DNA of 64,000 nucleotides, from positions 12,214,001-12,278,000 of the forward strand of contig WHVY01000003.1 of NCBI GenBank assembly GCA_022266195.1, read 5' to 3'. This document shows, piece by piece, positions 1 through 10,579 of this stretch; positions within the stretch are counted from its first letter, which is position 1; every line of letters begins with the position of its first letter. Both the position numbers and the translations under genes were made by a program. Origin of the DNA: Tetranychus cinnabarinus (Eukaryota > Arthropoda > Arachnida > Trombidiformes > Tetranychidae). Below the pieces are notes generated by a model. It was not told the origin of the DNA, did not search any database, and saw only the letters and a program-made list of their open reading frames with translations.

Positions 1-446
1 TTGTTGATTATCTGAAAATTCAGGATTCAACTGTGAACATTATGACGATAATTACAATGTGGATAGTTTCCCATGAAATGGTAATGAAAGGAAATCTTAT
101 AATAATGTTTTCAATCGTTTCAATCGATAAATACATGATTTGTTGACATGTTGAGATTCATATTAAAATGCATGGAAGCACAACTAACATTGAAGCTAAC
201 TGTTTTATTGGCTTTCATAATTATATCTCATTAACAAGTTAATCAAAACAAAATAAAATAGTGAAATGCAAATCAAAACAGGTTGAACCGTATACTTATG
301 TATTTGTAGTTGGGTGAAAAGATGTAAAGTGAAATTATGTTGCCATTGTGGACTAACATGCTTCATGTTTACAGATTAATAGTTGGTTATTGTTGATTCT
401 CAAAGTAATTTGGAGTTCAATTGAACAAATTGAACACTTAATATCA
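1..446. other. Intergenic / possible 5' UTR of the DEG/ENaC gene
   Basis: AT-rich sequence with no recognisable coding region. A pyrimidine-AG acceptor-like site ends at 374 (TTTACAG). The reading frame after it is open into the channel gene, so 375-446 may be a 5' UTR exon end or extra N-terminal coding sequence of an upstream exon. No promoter motif is convincing. Confidence 0.4.
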
Positions 447-2146
447 ATGTTATCTTCAAAAAAATACTTTGAAACCATTGAGGAAGCTTCAGTTAAGAGT
501 TTCAATGCTATTAACATTGCTAAAAACAATGGAGTGTCAGGTGATGACAAAGCGGTTAAGACAACTAAGAGTTTAGAGTTGTTCAAAATTTGTTACAATC
601 TTGTGACAATTATTGGGTTTTTATGGCAAGTTTATTCGGTTAATTACATTTATCTTCAATATAATACTGTGGTTAATATTATTGTTTCCAAGATGACCCA
701 TTATAATATGCCAGGAATCACCATCTGCCTTGATTATGACATGGAAGACAAGGAAACCTTTAAACTATTTTACCCTGATCACAACATGGACAACTATTCA
801 CCAGATGATTTACGTCTCATCTTTTTGCAAACCCCAATACATTCAATTTATCGTAATGCTCATACTGTTGGAAGAGTGTCCATCAACTGTACAGTCAAAT
901 GTTCCCGTGATTCCCGATTCGTCAAACCCAGTTCATCCTTTCAATCAACTTCTTTCGATTCAGCTTCATTTTGTGTTGACATTCCTTGTTCAATTTACTC
1001 TAAGCCCATTGAAACTTTATCCTGGGCTCGTAACAATGTTATCCGTCGCTGTACAACCTATTTCACTTGGAACTCAACATCAACGCCTTTACGTGAATAC
1101 AGTGAGGATGGTCGTGAGTTGATTGAGTTCAATGTTGCCTCCAATGGTTCAGCTGTTGTCATTTTTGCCATGCATTCCGGTAAAACATTACCTTGGACTG
1201 AACGAGAAGACTTCTCTTCATTGGATATTGATCGATATCGACGATTCACCATCGACTATTCAGTAATCATTTTTGAACTGCTTCCTCATCCGTATAAAAC
1301 CAACTGTTCCCATTACATTGAATACGGTGTCTTTGGTAGAACTTATTGTGTCCATTCATGTGAACGCTCGATGTTTAGACGTGAAAGAAGAACTTGGCCT
1401 CTTGATGTGCCAGCTCCTGTGAACACTTCATTATCTTTTTTCCCTCATGGATCTGGCTTGAGACGTGAAAGAGCCTTTCCTCTAAAGACCTTTGCTGCTT
1501 GCTCTAAATCATGTATCCAACCGGAGTGTTCATCTTACATCATTACTTTCACAACCAAAAACCAAAATTTCATCCCAAATCATGATAATAAAACACAGCT
1601 AAGGTCATCCATCTTTGTAAATCGACCCCGTTCCTACGCTATTAGCTACATCCATTCCCCTGCAATCAATTTCATTGAATATTTTACTTATATTAGTGGA
1701 TCATTTTCCCTCTGGTTTGGTTTATCTGCTTTATCTATCTTTAATGTTTTACCAAGAATCTGTGAAGGTAATCATGATCTGAACTTCACTTACTTAAAAT
1801 ATATGCTGAATACTGTGAAAAAACATTAATTTTCATTTCTTTTAATCTAACAGGTAATAAAAAGCCAATGAAACGTCCAATTGCAGTTGACAAATTAGAC
1901 AAAAGATTTTGGCAAACATCAAAATATGTGAATGGATTTTATTCAAATTATAAGCATATTGAGACCAAAGTAATATTTGATAATTCAATGGACTTATCTC
2001 ACGATTCAAATTCAACGGATAAATCAATCGACTCAACAAATCCGATTTTCTTGTCAATGATTTCAACTGGAAGGAGAGCAAATGGTAAAAAGCATTCATT
2101 AACCAGAGTTTTTCAAACCTTTGAAGCACACAGAATCATATATTGA
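447..2146 (+). CDS. DEG/ENaC (pickpocket-like) sodium channel subunit, two exons
   Basis: The predicted protein belongs to the degenerin/epithelial sodium channel family, trimeric cation channels of the plasma membrane. I join 447..1767 and 1854..2146, giving 537 aa, normal for the family. Visible parts are: a cytoplasmic N-terminus; TM1 at about residues 47-68; the post-TM1 MPGITIC stretch; a large cysteine-rich extracellular region that includes CSKSCIQPEC; and TM2 at about 410-435 with the GSFSLWFGLSALSI pore/selectivity-filter signature. The 86-bp intron has GT...AG ends, and splicing it continues the frame from CEG into a 97-residue basic, Ser/Asn-rich C-terminal tail. Unspliced, the frame stops at 1829. 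The acidic residue often seen just after the TM2 signature appears to be Asn here. ATG 447 is the first in-frame Met. The frame is open upstream to an acceptor at 374, so another 5' exon is possible. Ligand or gating mode cannot be told. Confidence 0.85.
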
Positions 2147-3740
2147 ACAATCTAAAACCATTTAATGCTGTTTTATGCTGCATAGACTATTATGAAACGA
2201 TTAATCCCTGTTGTCACTAATTGTAATTTAATTAAATTATCATAATACACTCATGAAAGTGAGATATTGAAGTTTGTTACAAACCTTATCGAGCAGTTTG
2301 TTGGTGACTTCGCTGTTTTACATCAAGGATGAGAATCGGACTTTTTAACTTTCATTAGTGACATCGAAAGTTAATTATCATCTCGAAAACATTATTTTAT
2401 ACCATATTCGACCACTCAAAGAGTCATATCAATGGAAAATTAATTAGTTTGTTGCTAAATGCATTTACCAATAATTGTTACCTTCGAGATAATGACTAAC
2501 TCTTGAAATATTGCACTATTCAACAACTATGATAAGTTCAATTTTGTCATTTTGAATCTCGTTTAGTTGTAAAATATTGTAAATTGTTGTAAATCAGCAT
2601 TTCAAAAATCAATATTGTGAGTTTACTGATTGGTTTTTTTTGAACAGAGATCAAATTAAGTCAACAATAAATTTGAGTAAACCAAGTATTTTTGGGTTCA
2701 ATGGAAAAATTCCCTTCATTATCTGAAAGTCGGCTATAATTTACAATCAAGTTATTCTTAAAGTAATCGGAGTAAGAGATCAAGTATCTTAGATGATGAT
2801 TAATAGCAGCAGAAACAGTGTTTTTTGTCGAAAATCAATAATGTAACTTGCAGGTTAACTTCAGGTTGATCATTGTTAGTTGATTGGTAGATGTCATAGA
2901 AAAGTTTGTGTCATGTAATGTAAAGTAATGTCAAATTACTAACAAGGTGTTTGTAAACTTAAATTGATCTGATTTATTTGACAGATTATCACCAGATCGA
3001 TATGATTGACAAAGAGTGAAAATCCGATAAGTCTCAGGATTAATATTGCTAGTGTTGGAGGATCATAATTTTGATCCATCAAAAAAGCACTAATTTTTAA
3101 TTTGTTTTTCTGATTAGTAGATGAATTTCAGTAAGTTTTAAAATTTTGCTCAAAACATGCTTTTTAGCCTTTGAGCATTTAAAATTTGGATCGATCATGA
3201 TCAAGAACTTCAATGATCGATTTTGATCGAGTGATCGATTCCATTCCTATTGATGCCTCAAAATTTAGTGGAAATGTTTATTTGTTATGGAATGAAGATG
3301 ATGAAGATAAAGATTTGCAAGTACAAAAATACATTTGATGATTTGAGTGGCAAAAAATTGTTGTCAAAAATGAGAGGCGGAGAGAGTGAGGGGGAGAAAG
3401 AGAAAGATAGCAAATCTTTTCACTTTCTCTTCTCTCTGCATTATCCTCTTTTGCTCCCTGTAATACACATTGCTTTTTTTGTCATCTCGTGTATTTTAAC
3501 AGTTCACTTTCATGTTGTTTCACCAACACTCCTATCATATTGTGTTTTATTTACATCGATTTGTAAATCATTTGTGATCAAGTTTGTAACCTTCAATAGC
3601 AACAGCTAAATATTGAATAAACCTCTTCAAAAGGCACGGTTCCACTTAACCAGTTTACACTCTTTCGTTGTGTTTACATTACTTTTCAAGCGATTTGGAT
3701 AAAATCGAATGGTAGATATAATTAGACCAACATTTTCGAC
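2147..3740. other. Intergenic, upstream of HMIT locus 1
   Basis: About 1.6 kb without a credible gene. An open stretch at 3250-3609 lacks an ATG at its start, runs through a purine-rich patch (3380-3412) and resembles no family I know. The promoter of first exon 1a should lie in the last few hundred bases, but I see no clear TATA box or initiator. Confidence 0.5.
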
Positions 3741-4243
3741 ATGTCATCAGGTCAACCCATTTTCATATACACAGTTTCGTTCCTGTCTGCCATCGGAGGT
3801 TTCCTCTTTGGTTATGACACTGGTATTGTTTCTGGAGCCATGGTCTTGATCAGAAAACAGCTGGATCTGGACGACATTTGGCAAGAGTTGATTGTTAGTA
3901 TAACCATTGGTATGGCTTGGATATTTAGTTCCATAGCTGGCTTTTTTACTGATCGTTTCGGTCGACGTCCAGTTATTTTGTTAGCTTCTGCTATATTCAC
4001 TGCAGGTTCGGTAGTTATGGCATTCGCAATGGAAAAATGGGCTTTACTCGTTGGACGAGCCATTGTCGGTGTTGGCATTGGTTTGGCATCCATGGTAGTT
4101 CCCATGTATATTGCTGAAGTGGCTCCTGACCAAGTCCGTGGATCTCTTGTGATGATAAATAATTGTTTCATAACTGGTGGACAATTCATTGCCTCTGTAA
4201 TCGCCGGTTTCCTAAGTTATTTTGACCATGACCTAGCTTGGAG
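3741..4243 (+). CDS. HMIT-like transporter, alternative first exon 1a (class A), TM1-5
   Basis: This exon encodes the N-terminal 167 residues plus two bases of codon 168 of a sugar-transporter-family (MFS) protein of the proton/myo-inositol cotransporter (SLC2A13/HMIT) type. TM1 (about 8-34) carries GGFLFGYDTGIVSG. TM2 is followed by the DRFGRR loop (71-76), and TM4 leads into PMYIAEVAP (121-129), both family signatures. The last codon is split AG|G at a GTAAGA donor. The only matching acceptor downstream is the common exon at 10580, giving a 580-aa product with a 6.3-kb intron that spans exons 1b and 1c. ATG 3741 is the first in-frame Met and aligns with the starts of the other copies. Its closest relative is exon 1d at 31708. 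I infer that 1a has its own promoter, because no strong acceptor precedes it. An orphan exon duplicate is the alternative. Confidence 0.85.
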
Positions 4244-6356
4244 GTAAGATTCAGTTTTTATTTTCATGTTTCAGTTTGTTTACTCCTAAAAATAGCTCTT
4301 TAGTCGTTAGATTTTTTCGATTAATCCATTCCATGGAGATGTTTTCATTGACTCGATGAGTTAGATGATCTAATAATTTAGCCTTGAGAAGAAACCAGAA
4401 TTTATTTTGACCAATCTGGTTGAACTTGTTGCACAACTTAAGAGAAAGTCTAACCCTTTTAAGATTTAACTGAATTTATGTTAATAAGTGAAAGTGAAAA
4501 AACCAGATATCAATCTGATTACTTATTGAGACTCACTTCAGTTTCATTCACTCGTTACAGCTTTACTTTGTTTTGTTTGTGGACAAATAACGCCGTTTCC
4601 TCAATTCAATGTCACTTCAGTAAACGTAGCATGACTCGTTTACTTAGTGATTAGCTTCATCCCTTCAAATTTAACCTTAGTGATTCGTTAGGTCTTAATG
4701 AGTGTGAAGTGAAAGGCTGAAATCTAAATGTTTATTTTTCATGCTAAAGCCAATGAAATAAACTTCACCTTCTTGACCAAGCCCTTGTTTCCAGTAGCCA
4801 TCATGAATAAATTTGCAAATCAATTTCCAACATTTCCATTCCCTTTTCGAGGTCTTTTCACGAATTCAATAGACCCAGAGAAACGTCAACTACCAATTAT
4901 CCTCAAATATCATTATTTTAAGCAAAGTCTAGACATTTTCCCTCTTTTCTCAGGTTATGAAAATGTTATTCAAACATCATTGCATGCTTTTGCTGCATTA
5001 AGATACAACAATGTAATTTCAGTCCAGCAAAGATAAATATGAAATTAAATGCTACTGGACATTCCTAGTGATTTTGAATTTTCATTTTTGGTTAAATTTT
5101 TTGAAAAATTCATTAAGAATCAACTTGATTTAGCATAATTATCTCAAAAAGATACAATTTTCATGTCATTATGACATTAAGTCATAATTACAATTACCAA
5201 CTGGTACAATTTTGGTTATCGCTACTATCGTAATCAGTTAGCGTGATTTAATTTCAAAAACGCCCTTAATCGTGAAATTTCTATTCAATATTAAAATTGC
5301 TATTTTTCCATGATTCTATTTGTTTAGCGTATTTGTAAACTGATTTAAACGATTCATTGTTCCAGCTTCAGTCAAGTCAAATTTTTGTTAAGTTCAACTT
5401 CCTAGAGTAAATTTCCATTCAATTGACTACATTCAGGCAAATCCAATATGACTCTCTGAATCCTTGATGATATTAAATTCAAGATCAATTCACTGATTAA
5501 CTGTTTTATAATGTTACTCAATAATGGCGGTTAAAGTATCTCGAAGTTTCATTTTCACATGGTTCTGCTTTTGAAACCATTTAACACCTTTTTGATTTAA
5601 TTGCATTTTTATCACCACAATTCAATCATAATTCAATAATACAATAATGATTTAAATCAGTAAATGACGAGTAAATTCACTGTTAATGATTTTTCACATT
5701 TCGTTATGGTTATGATAACTTTCAAGACTTTGATTTACAATTAATTGACAACGTACTGCTAACGTAAAATGATACAACTCAAAAAACTCAACTCATAAAA
5801 TCAAAAAATCTATCAATCAACTGATTTGGGTTATTTCACAGTTTAACTGTTTATATCAAGTTATCTGACCCAGTCAATTCTTATCAACAAGACTTTATTT
5901 TATCATGACAATCATCTCAAGATTGATCGAATCATGATAATGCTGATATAATTATAGATCACCAATATCTTAATTATTGTTATTGTTTGGAATCATTAAC
6001 CTTTCAATGATCAATAATGACGAAATATTATGAGCTAAACTGTACCAATCCATGTGAAGATACAAATGCACCTCAAATGATGGACTCGTCTTTATTATTT
6101 TTATATGCCTAATTACATGAAATAGTTGATTATTTAGATATTTTATGACGATATCCACGATTTCATGATTTTATCCATGGTAATTCATACTAAATCGTTT
6201 CTCTTCACTCAATTTTGTTTTAATGTCTCATTTCAAATCTTGCAGAAGTTAATATTTTTGTATTTAGTAGTTGCAGTCAGCTTATTAGGTTTAATTTTTT
6301 AATTTTCATTGCCATCTTCTTGTTCGAATGGTTCAGTATTAAAATCCATATTAAAT
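4244..6356. other. Intron of 1a transcripts / upstream region of exon 1b
   Basis: Non-coding by inspection. The first 280 bases resemble the intron after exon 1d, for example the blocks around 4425-4520 and 32350-32440. An ATG-initiated open stretch at 4728-5036 matches no family I recognise and I do not call it. The promoter for exon 1b would fall in the 3' part. Confidence 0.5.
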
Positions 6357-6865
6357 ATGAAAGCTTCATCCAGTCCACCTATTTTCGTGTACTTAGTGTC
6401 ACTGCTTTCTGCCGTCGGTGGTTTCCTCTTTGGCTATGACACTGGCATTGTTTCTGGTGCTATGGTGTTCATCAAGAAACAATTCAACTTGACTGACTTC
6501 TGGCAAGAGTTGATCATAAGCATAACTCTAGTGTTTGCTTGGATATTCAGTTCCGTTGTTGGATACTTTACTGATCGCTTTGGTCGTCGACCAGTCATTC
6601 TGTTTGCTTCAACTGTATTTACTCTAGGCTCAGTAGTTATGGCCATTGCTGTGGGTAAATGGACTTTACTCATTGGTCGAGCAATTGTTGGTGTTGGCAT
6701 TGGATTAGCATCCATGGTTGTCCCCATGTATATCGCTGAAGTGGCTCCAGCTGAAATACGTGGATCTCTTACAATACTGAACCAATGTTTAATCTCGGGC
6801 GGTCAATTTATAGCGGCTGTCATCGCTGGCTTTCTCAGTTATTTAGATCACAATCTTGCTTGGAG
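6357..6865 (+). CDS. HMIT-like transporter, alternative first exon 1b (class B), TM1-5
   Basis: This is the second variable first exon of locus 1. It encodes 169 residues plus a split Arg codon. Like 1a it has GGFLFGYDTGIVSG in TM1, DRFGRR after TM2, the GRAIVGVGIG...PMYIAEVAP signature in TM4, and TM5. TM2 differs (ITLVFAWIFSSVVGYF) and the linker before it reads KKQFNLTDFW. Joining to 10580-11819 gives 582 aa. ATG 6357 aligns with the other starts. The frame is open further upstream, but only from a TTG, so an extension by splicing (AG at about 6243 or 6272) cannot be ruled out. The donor GGTAAGC lies in the loop of a possible 10-bp stem (6852-6877). The intact frame, start and donor argue against a dead fragment. 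Confidence 0.82.
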
Positions 6866-9190
6866 GTAAGCAAGATTCAAATATTATTCACAAACTGAGT
6901 ATCAAATAGCAAATAAAGGGTGGAACAAAAGTAGAGCCACAAACTTTGAGACTTAATAATTAAATAATGAAAACAGGCAATTCGATGGATTTTTATAAAA
7001 TGATATTGCTGAAATCAAGCTACAAGTTGGTTATTTAGTTAGTTAAGTTTAGTTAAGGTCTCACTTTATAACCAATCTGGTTAAGCCTAGTAATTTGTCG
7101 CTTTTATCAACAATCATTTCGATTTATCAATTCTAAGGAAATTCTATTATTTTTCCATTCCTAATTAAGTATTCATAACCATGATTATTATCTTGTCATA
7201 ACCAAAATCAATCATTACATCTTCTGGTACAAATTAGGTTCTTATCATTCATTGTGTTCATAACTATCACATAAAGCAACTTTGTTGACGTATTTGTTGA
7301 TTATTGATATGATAAAAGAGTCTTTCCAAAACTTCATTTTTTATTCACTATTGTCATCATGATAAACATTTTCATAAACATCCAAATCGTCATAAAAATT
7401 ATCACTTTTTTCATGTAATTTAAAGCTCTCCCACCTTGATTCTTGGTTTTAATTACCATTAAGGGTTAACTACTATATGGCGTTAACTACAACCATTAGT
7501 TGATAAAAGCATAAACTTTTCATTGAATAGTGTGCATGTTTTGAGTTTACTGCGTTTGGGTTAATCTTTTTTAGATAATTTTTGTTTCTTTTTTTACTAA
7601 ATGAACTTTTAATGGCATGAATAATGATAGCCAAAGTGACTTCAGTCTATGGAAAGATACACTGAATTCGTAGCTCAGATAACTCAATTATTTACTATTC
7701 AACTTAAGCCTAAATAATGATAATCACTGTTAATATTTTCAGTCATTTCAAATCATGTTATCTTGTTATTTTTATGGCCTTTGGAGCTTTCCATTCTAGT
7801 TTCAATGCGATTTAATTCAATCAATCATCTTAATTTCAAAGTGATCATTCATTCAGTCCCAAATTCCTCTGAAGAAAATGATTGAGCAACTTTCTAAGCT
7901 CAGAAGCACTTCGATTCAAAATCGAGAGTCTCTGAACAATTGGCTCAATTAGGTTCATTTTCAATGCAACTTTGAAATATGTAGCTTCAAAACCCAAAGC
8001 TAAAGAAACAAAAAAAGTGCTTTTTCAAAGCTAAAATTCTTTATAATTATAATCGCTTAAAATTTTTTTGAAAAAACATTGATATAAAATTTCGATTCCA
8101 AGTCCATAAAAGTCACCCAAATATTCATTTCATTACAATCTCTTAAATTTTTTTCGTTTTCAATTCTGGTTTGGTCGAAATTTTAATTTTATCTCGAAAA
8201 TCCAAAAGTTGCTTTGAATGGTTTTGACTGAAAATTTGAAACTGGAAAATAATTTATCCAAAAAATGATTTTTGAGGTACAATTTTTGTCTATTTGAAGG
8301 ATAGTGAGTTAAATTGTTATTTACTGATTGGTTAAGTATTATATCTTTGAGTGATACAATTACAAAAATTTTCCGTTAACTTTGGTGACATTGGTTAAGA
8401 TTTTTCTGGAAACAATTAATAATCTTTACATTTGGCTTATCTGCTTTAACTGGGTCAATAAACGTTGAGTCAAAATGTAATTTCAATTGTTTACTAGAGT
8501 AATTTGATTTTTCAATTTTTCCATGGATTATTTTGCTCTTGCGGTTTATTCCCATAACCTTTCATGAATCTCAATCTCATTCAACCCAATTCAATCCATT
8601 CATTTTCAACTTTTAATGGACAACTTTATTTTCATTAACGGTCATTATCCTTGTGCCATTGTTGAATACATGTTATACTCATACAGTATTTCATCTTCAA
8701 TCAAATTCAATTGTAGTTCTTTGAATCTTGCCCATGAACCTAACTTGTTCAACTAATCAACAGTGACTTCTGCTGGTTATTAAACAATCAGCAAGGCTTT
8801 CTTAATTAGTATGTTTTCCCATCTTATGGATTCTTTTGATTGACTAAACAGTATTTAAAGCATTAGAATCCAATGTTTCCAATTGTGCAGTATTTAGTGT
8901 TTGGCAAAAGATCAATTCTTCCACGAGATTTAAAATTTCAATGTTCACTCTAATTAGTGTAATCATTTTATTTGCATCAATTACATGTTTTATAACTGTG
9001 ATTAATGTACCTGAGATTCACACAAAATCCTTCAATGTAACCTGTGCTCATTTTTATAGTTGAATTTTTCAGATTAATTACAACGAACAATTTTTATGCT
9101 TCTATCAAGTTTAGTCATTGACATTACTTGATTCAATCATTAACATTTATATGTTATGAATTCAAGTGTCTTTGTACAAGTTTAATGTGA
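6866..9190. other. Intron / upstream region of exon 1c
   Basis: About 2.3 kb of AT-rich sequence with no coding signal, mobile element or RNA gene that I can recognise. It should contain the exon 1c promoter. No motif is strong enough to name. Confidence 0.45.
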
Positions 9191-9711
9191 ATGCGAGTAA
9201 GAATGTCACCTCCATCAGGTCAACCCATTTTCGTGTACACAGTGTCATTTTTGTCTGCCATCGGTGGTTTCCTCTTTGGCTATGACACTGGTATTGTTTC
9301 TGGTGCCATGGTTTTGATTAAAAAGCAGTTGGATCTGAACGACATTTGGCAAGAGCTGATTATCAGCATAACTCTAGTATTTGCTTGGATATTTAGTACA
9401 ATTGTTGGATACTTTACTGATCGTCTTGGCCGTCGACCAGTCATTCTGTTTGCTTCAACTATATTTACTCTAGGCTCAGTAGTTATGGCCATCGCAATGG
9501 GCAAGTGGACTTTGCTCATTGGCCGAGCAATTGTCGGTGTTGGCATTGGACTATCGTCCATGGTCATTCCCATGTATGTAGCTGAAGTGGCTCCTAGTAG
9601 CATTCGTGGATCTCTCGTCACAATCAACACTTGCTTCATCACCGGCGGACAGTTCATTGCTTCTGTAACTGCTGGTTTCTTGAGTTATTTAGATCATGAT
9701 CTTGCTTGGAG
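9191..9711 (+). CDS. HMIT-like transporter, alternative first exon 1c (class C), TM1-5
   Basis: This is the third variable first exon of locus 1. It encodes 173 residues plus a split Arg codon and is followed after only 868 bp by the common exon, giving up to 586 aa. It shows the same signatures: GYDTGIVSG, TDRLGRR (Leu in place of the Phe seen in the other copies), and IPMYVAEVAP. It is closest to exon 1e of locus 2 in the KKQLDLNDIW linker and the APSSIRGSLVT end. Two in-frame ATGs (9191 and 9203) are possible starts; 9203 aligns better with the other copies. A minimal ATG-TGA occurs in frame at 9185, directly before 9191. The donor lies in the loop of a 7-bp stem (9701-9720). Confidence 0.83.
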
Positions 9712-10579
9712 GTAAGCAAGGCTAAAATGTTTGCTTGAATTGTGTTCACCTTGAAATTCAATTAATAGCTCTCAGTACGTTTAGCTATCTATCGGGCGAT
9801 TATCTGAAAAGCTAAATTGTTGCCTTTAAAACTTTCACAAACTCGCTATGGTTCGAACTTCATTTATTGATTTAATGATTTGGTTATTAATATTATTTGG
9901 CTTTGATGAAAACCTCTTTTCATGTTAATTTTTTCGTTGCTTATTGAACTGACTCATGATTCCTCACTTAATTTGCGTTTTTATTTCTTCTGTGATTATG
10001 GCATGAATCAACTGATTTTGCCCTTTTGCTTTGTTCTTATGGACCATTGCGAGTTATTTAAATATTTATGTTGAAATCAATTTTACTTTCATTGGCATTG
10101 AATTTTGAATTGAAACTGAATGTCAACTATTGACACATTAATTGTAAATAATGTTTTATAGCTGCAACCAAACTGGTTTGTTTTCATGAGACATTAATCT
10201 TAATTGATACATCATGCTCATAAATCATAGAACTCGTGAAACTCATTCATGAAATTTTATCTCTCATTTCAATTATTCGAGTTTTGTTGCTTTTTAATTC
10301 AATTGTTATCAACCATTAATAAGGAAGTCCTGTTTGCTCAATGTTTTCATCAAATGATTCCAATCAATAATTTGATATTGATAGTGTTTTTACAAATCAT
10401 GAAGGTTAATCAACTTTCCTTTTGTGTTTTCATTTGCTGTGAATTTATCTTCTTAATCATGTTTTATGACTCTGATCTTCGTCAGCTAAAATGAATTTTT
10501 TTCGAATTTAAAATTTAAAATTTTAAAAATGGATATCATTAACTTCAGAATAATAATTATGATTTTACTATTTTTCTAG
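9712..10579. other. Intron before HMIT common exon 1
   Basis: This 868-bp intron is shared by all locus-1 transcripts in its 3' part. It ends in a TTTTTCTAG acceptor at 10571-10579. A short open stretch at 10249-10494 is hydrophobic and AT-driven, and I do not call it a gene. Confidence 0.6.

Noticed and set aside
3250..3609. 119-codon open stretch upstream of HMIT locus 1
   Set aside because: No ATG at its start, runs through a purine-rich patch, no family resemblance.
4728..5036. 102-codon ATG frame inside the HMIT 1a intron
   Set aside because: No motif, no splice or context support; length is possible by chance.
6309..6356. N-terminal extension of exon 1b from a TTG codon
   Set aside because: TTG is not a usual start in animals, and ATG 6357 aligns with the starts of the other first exons.
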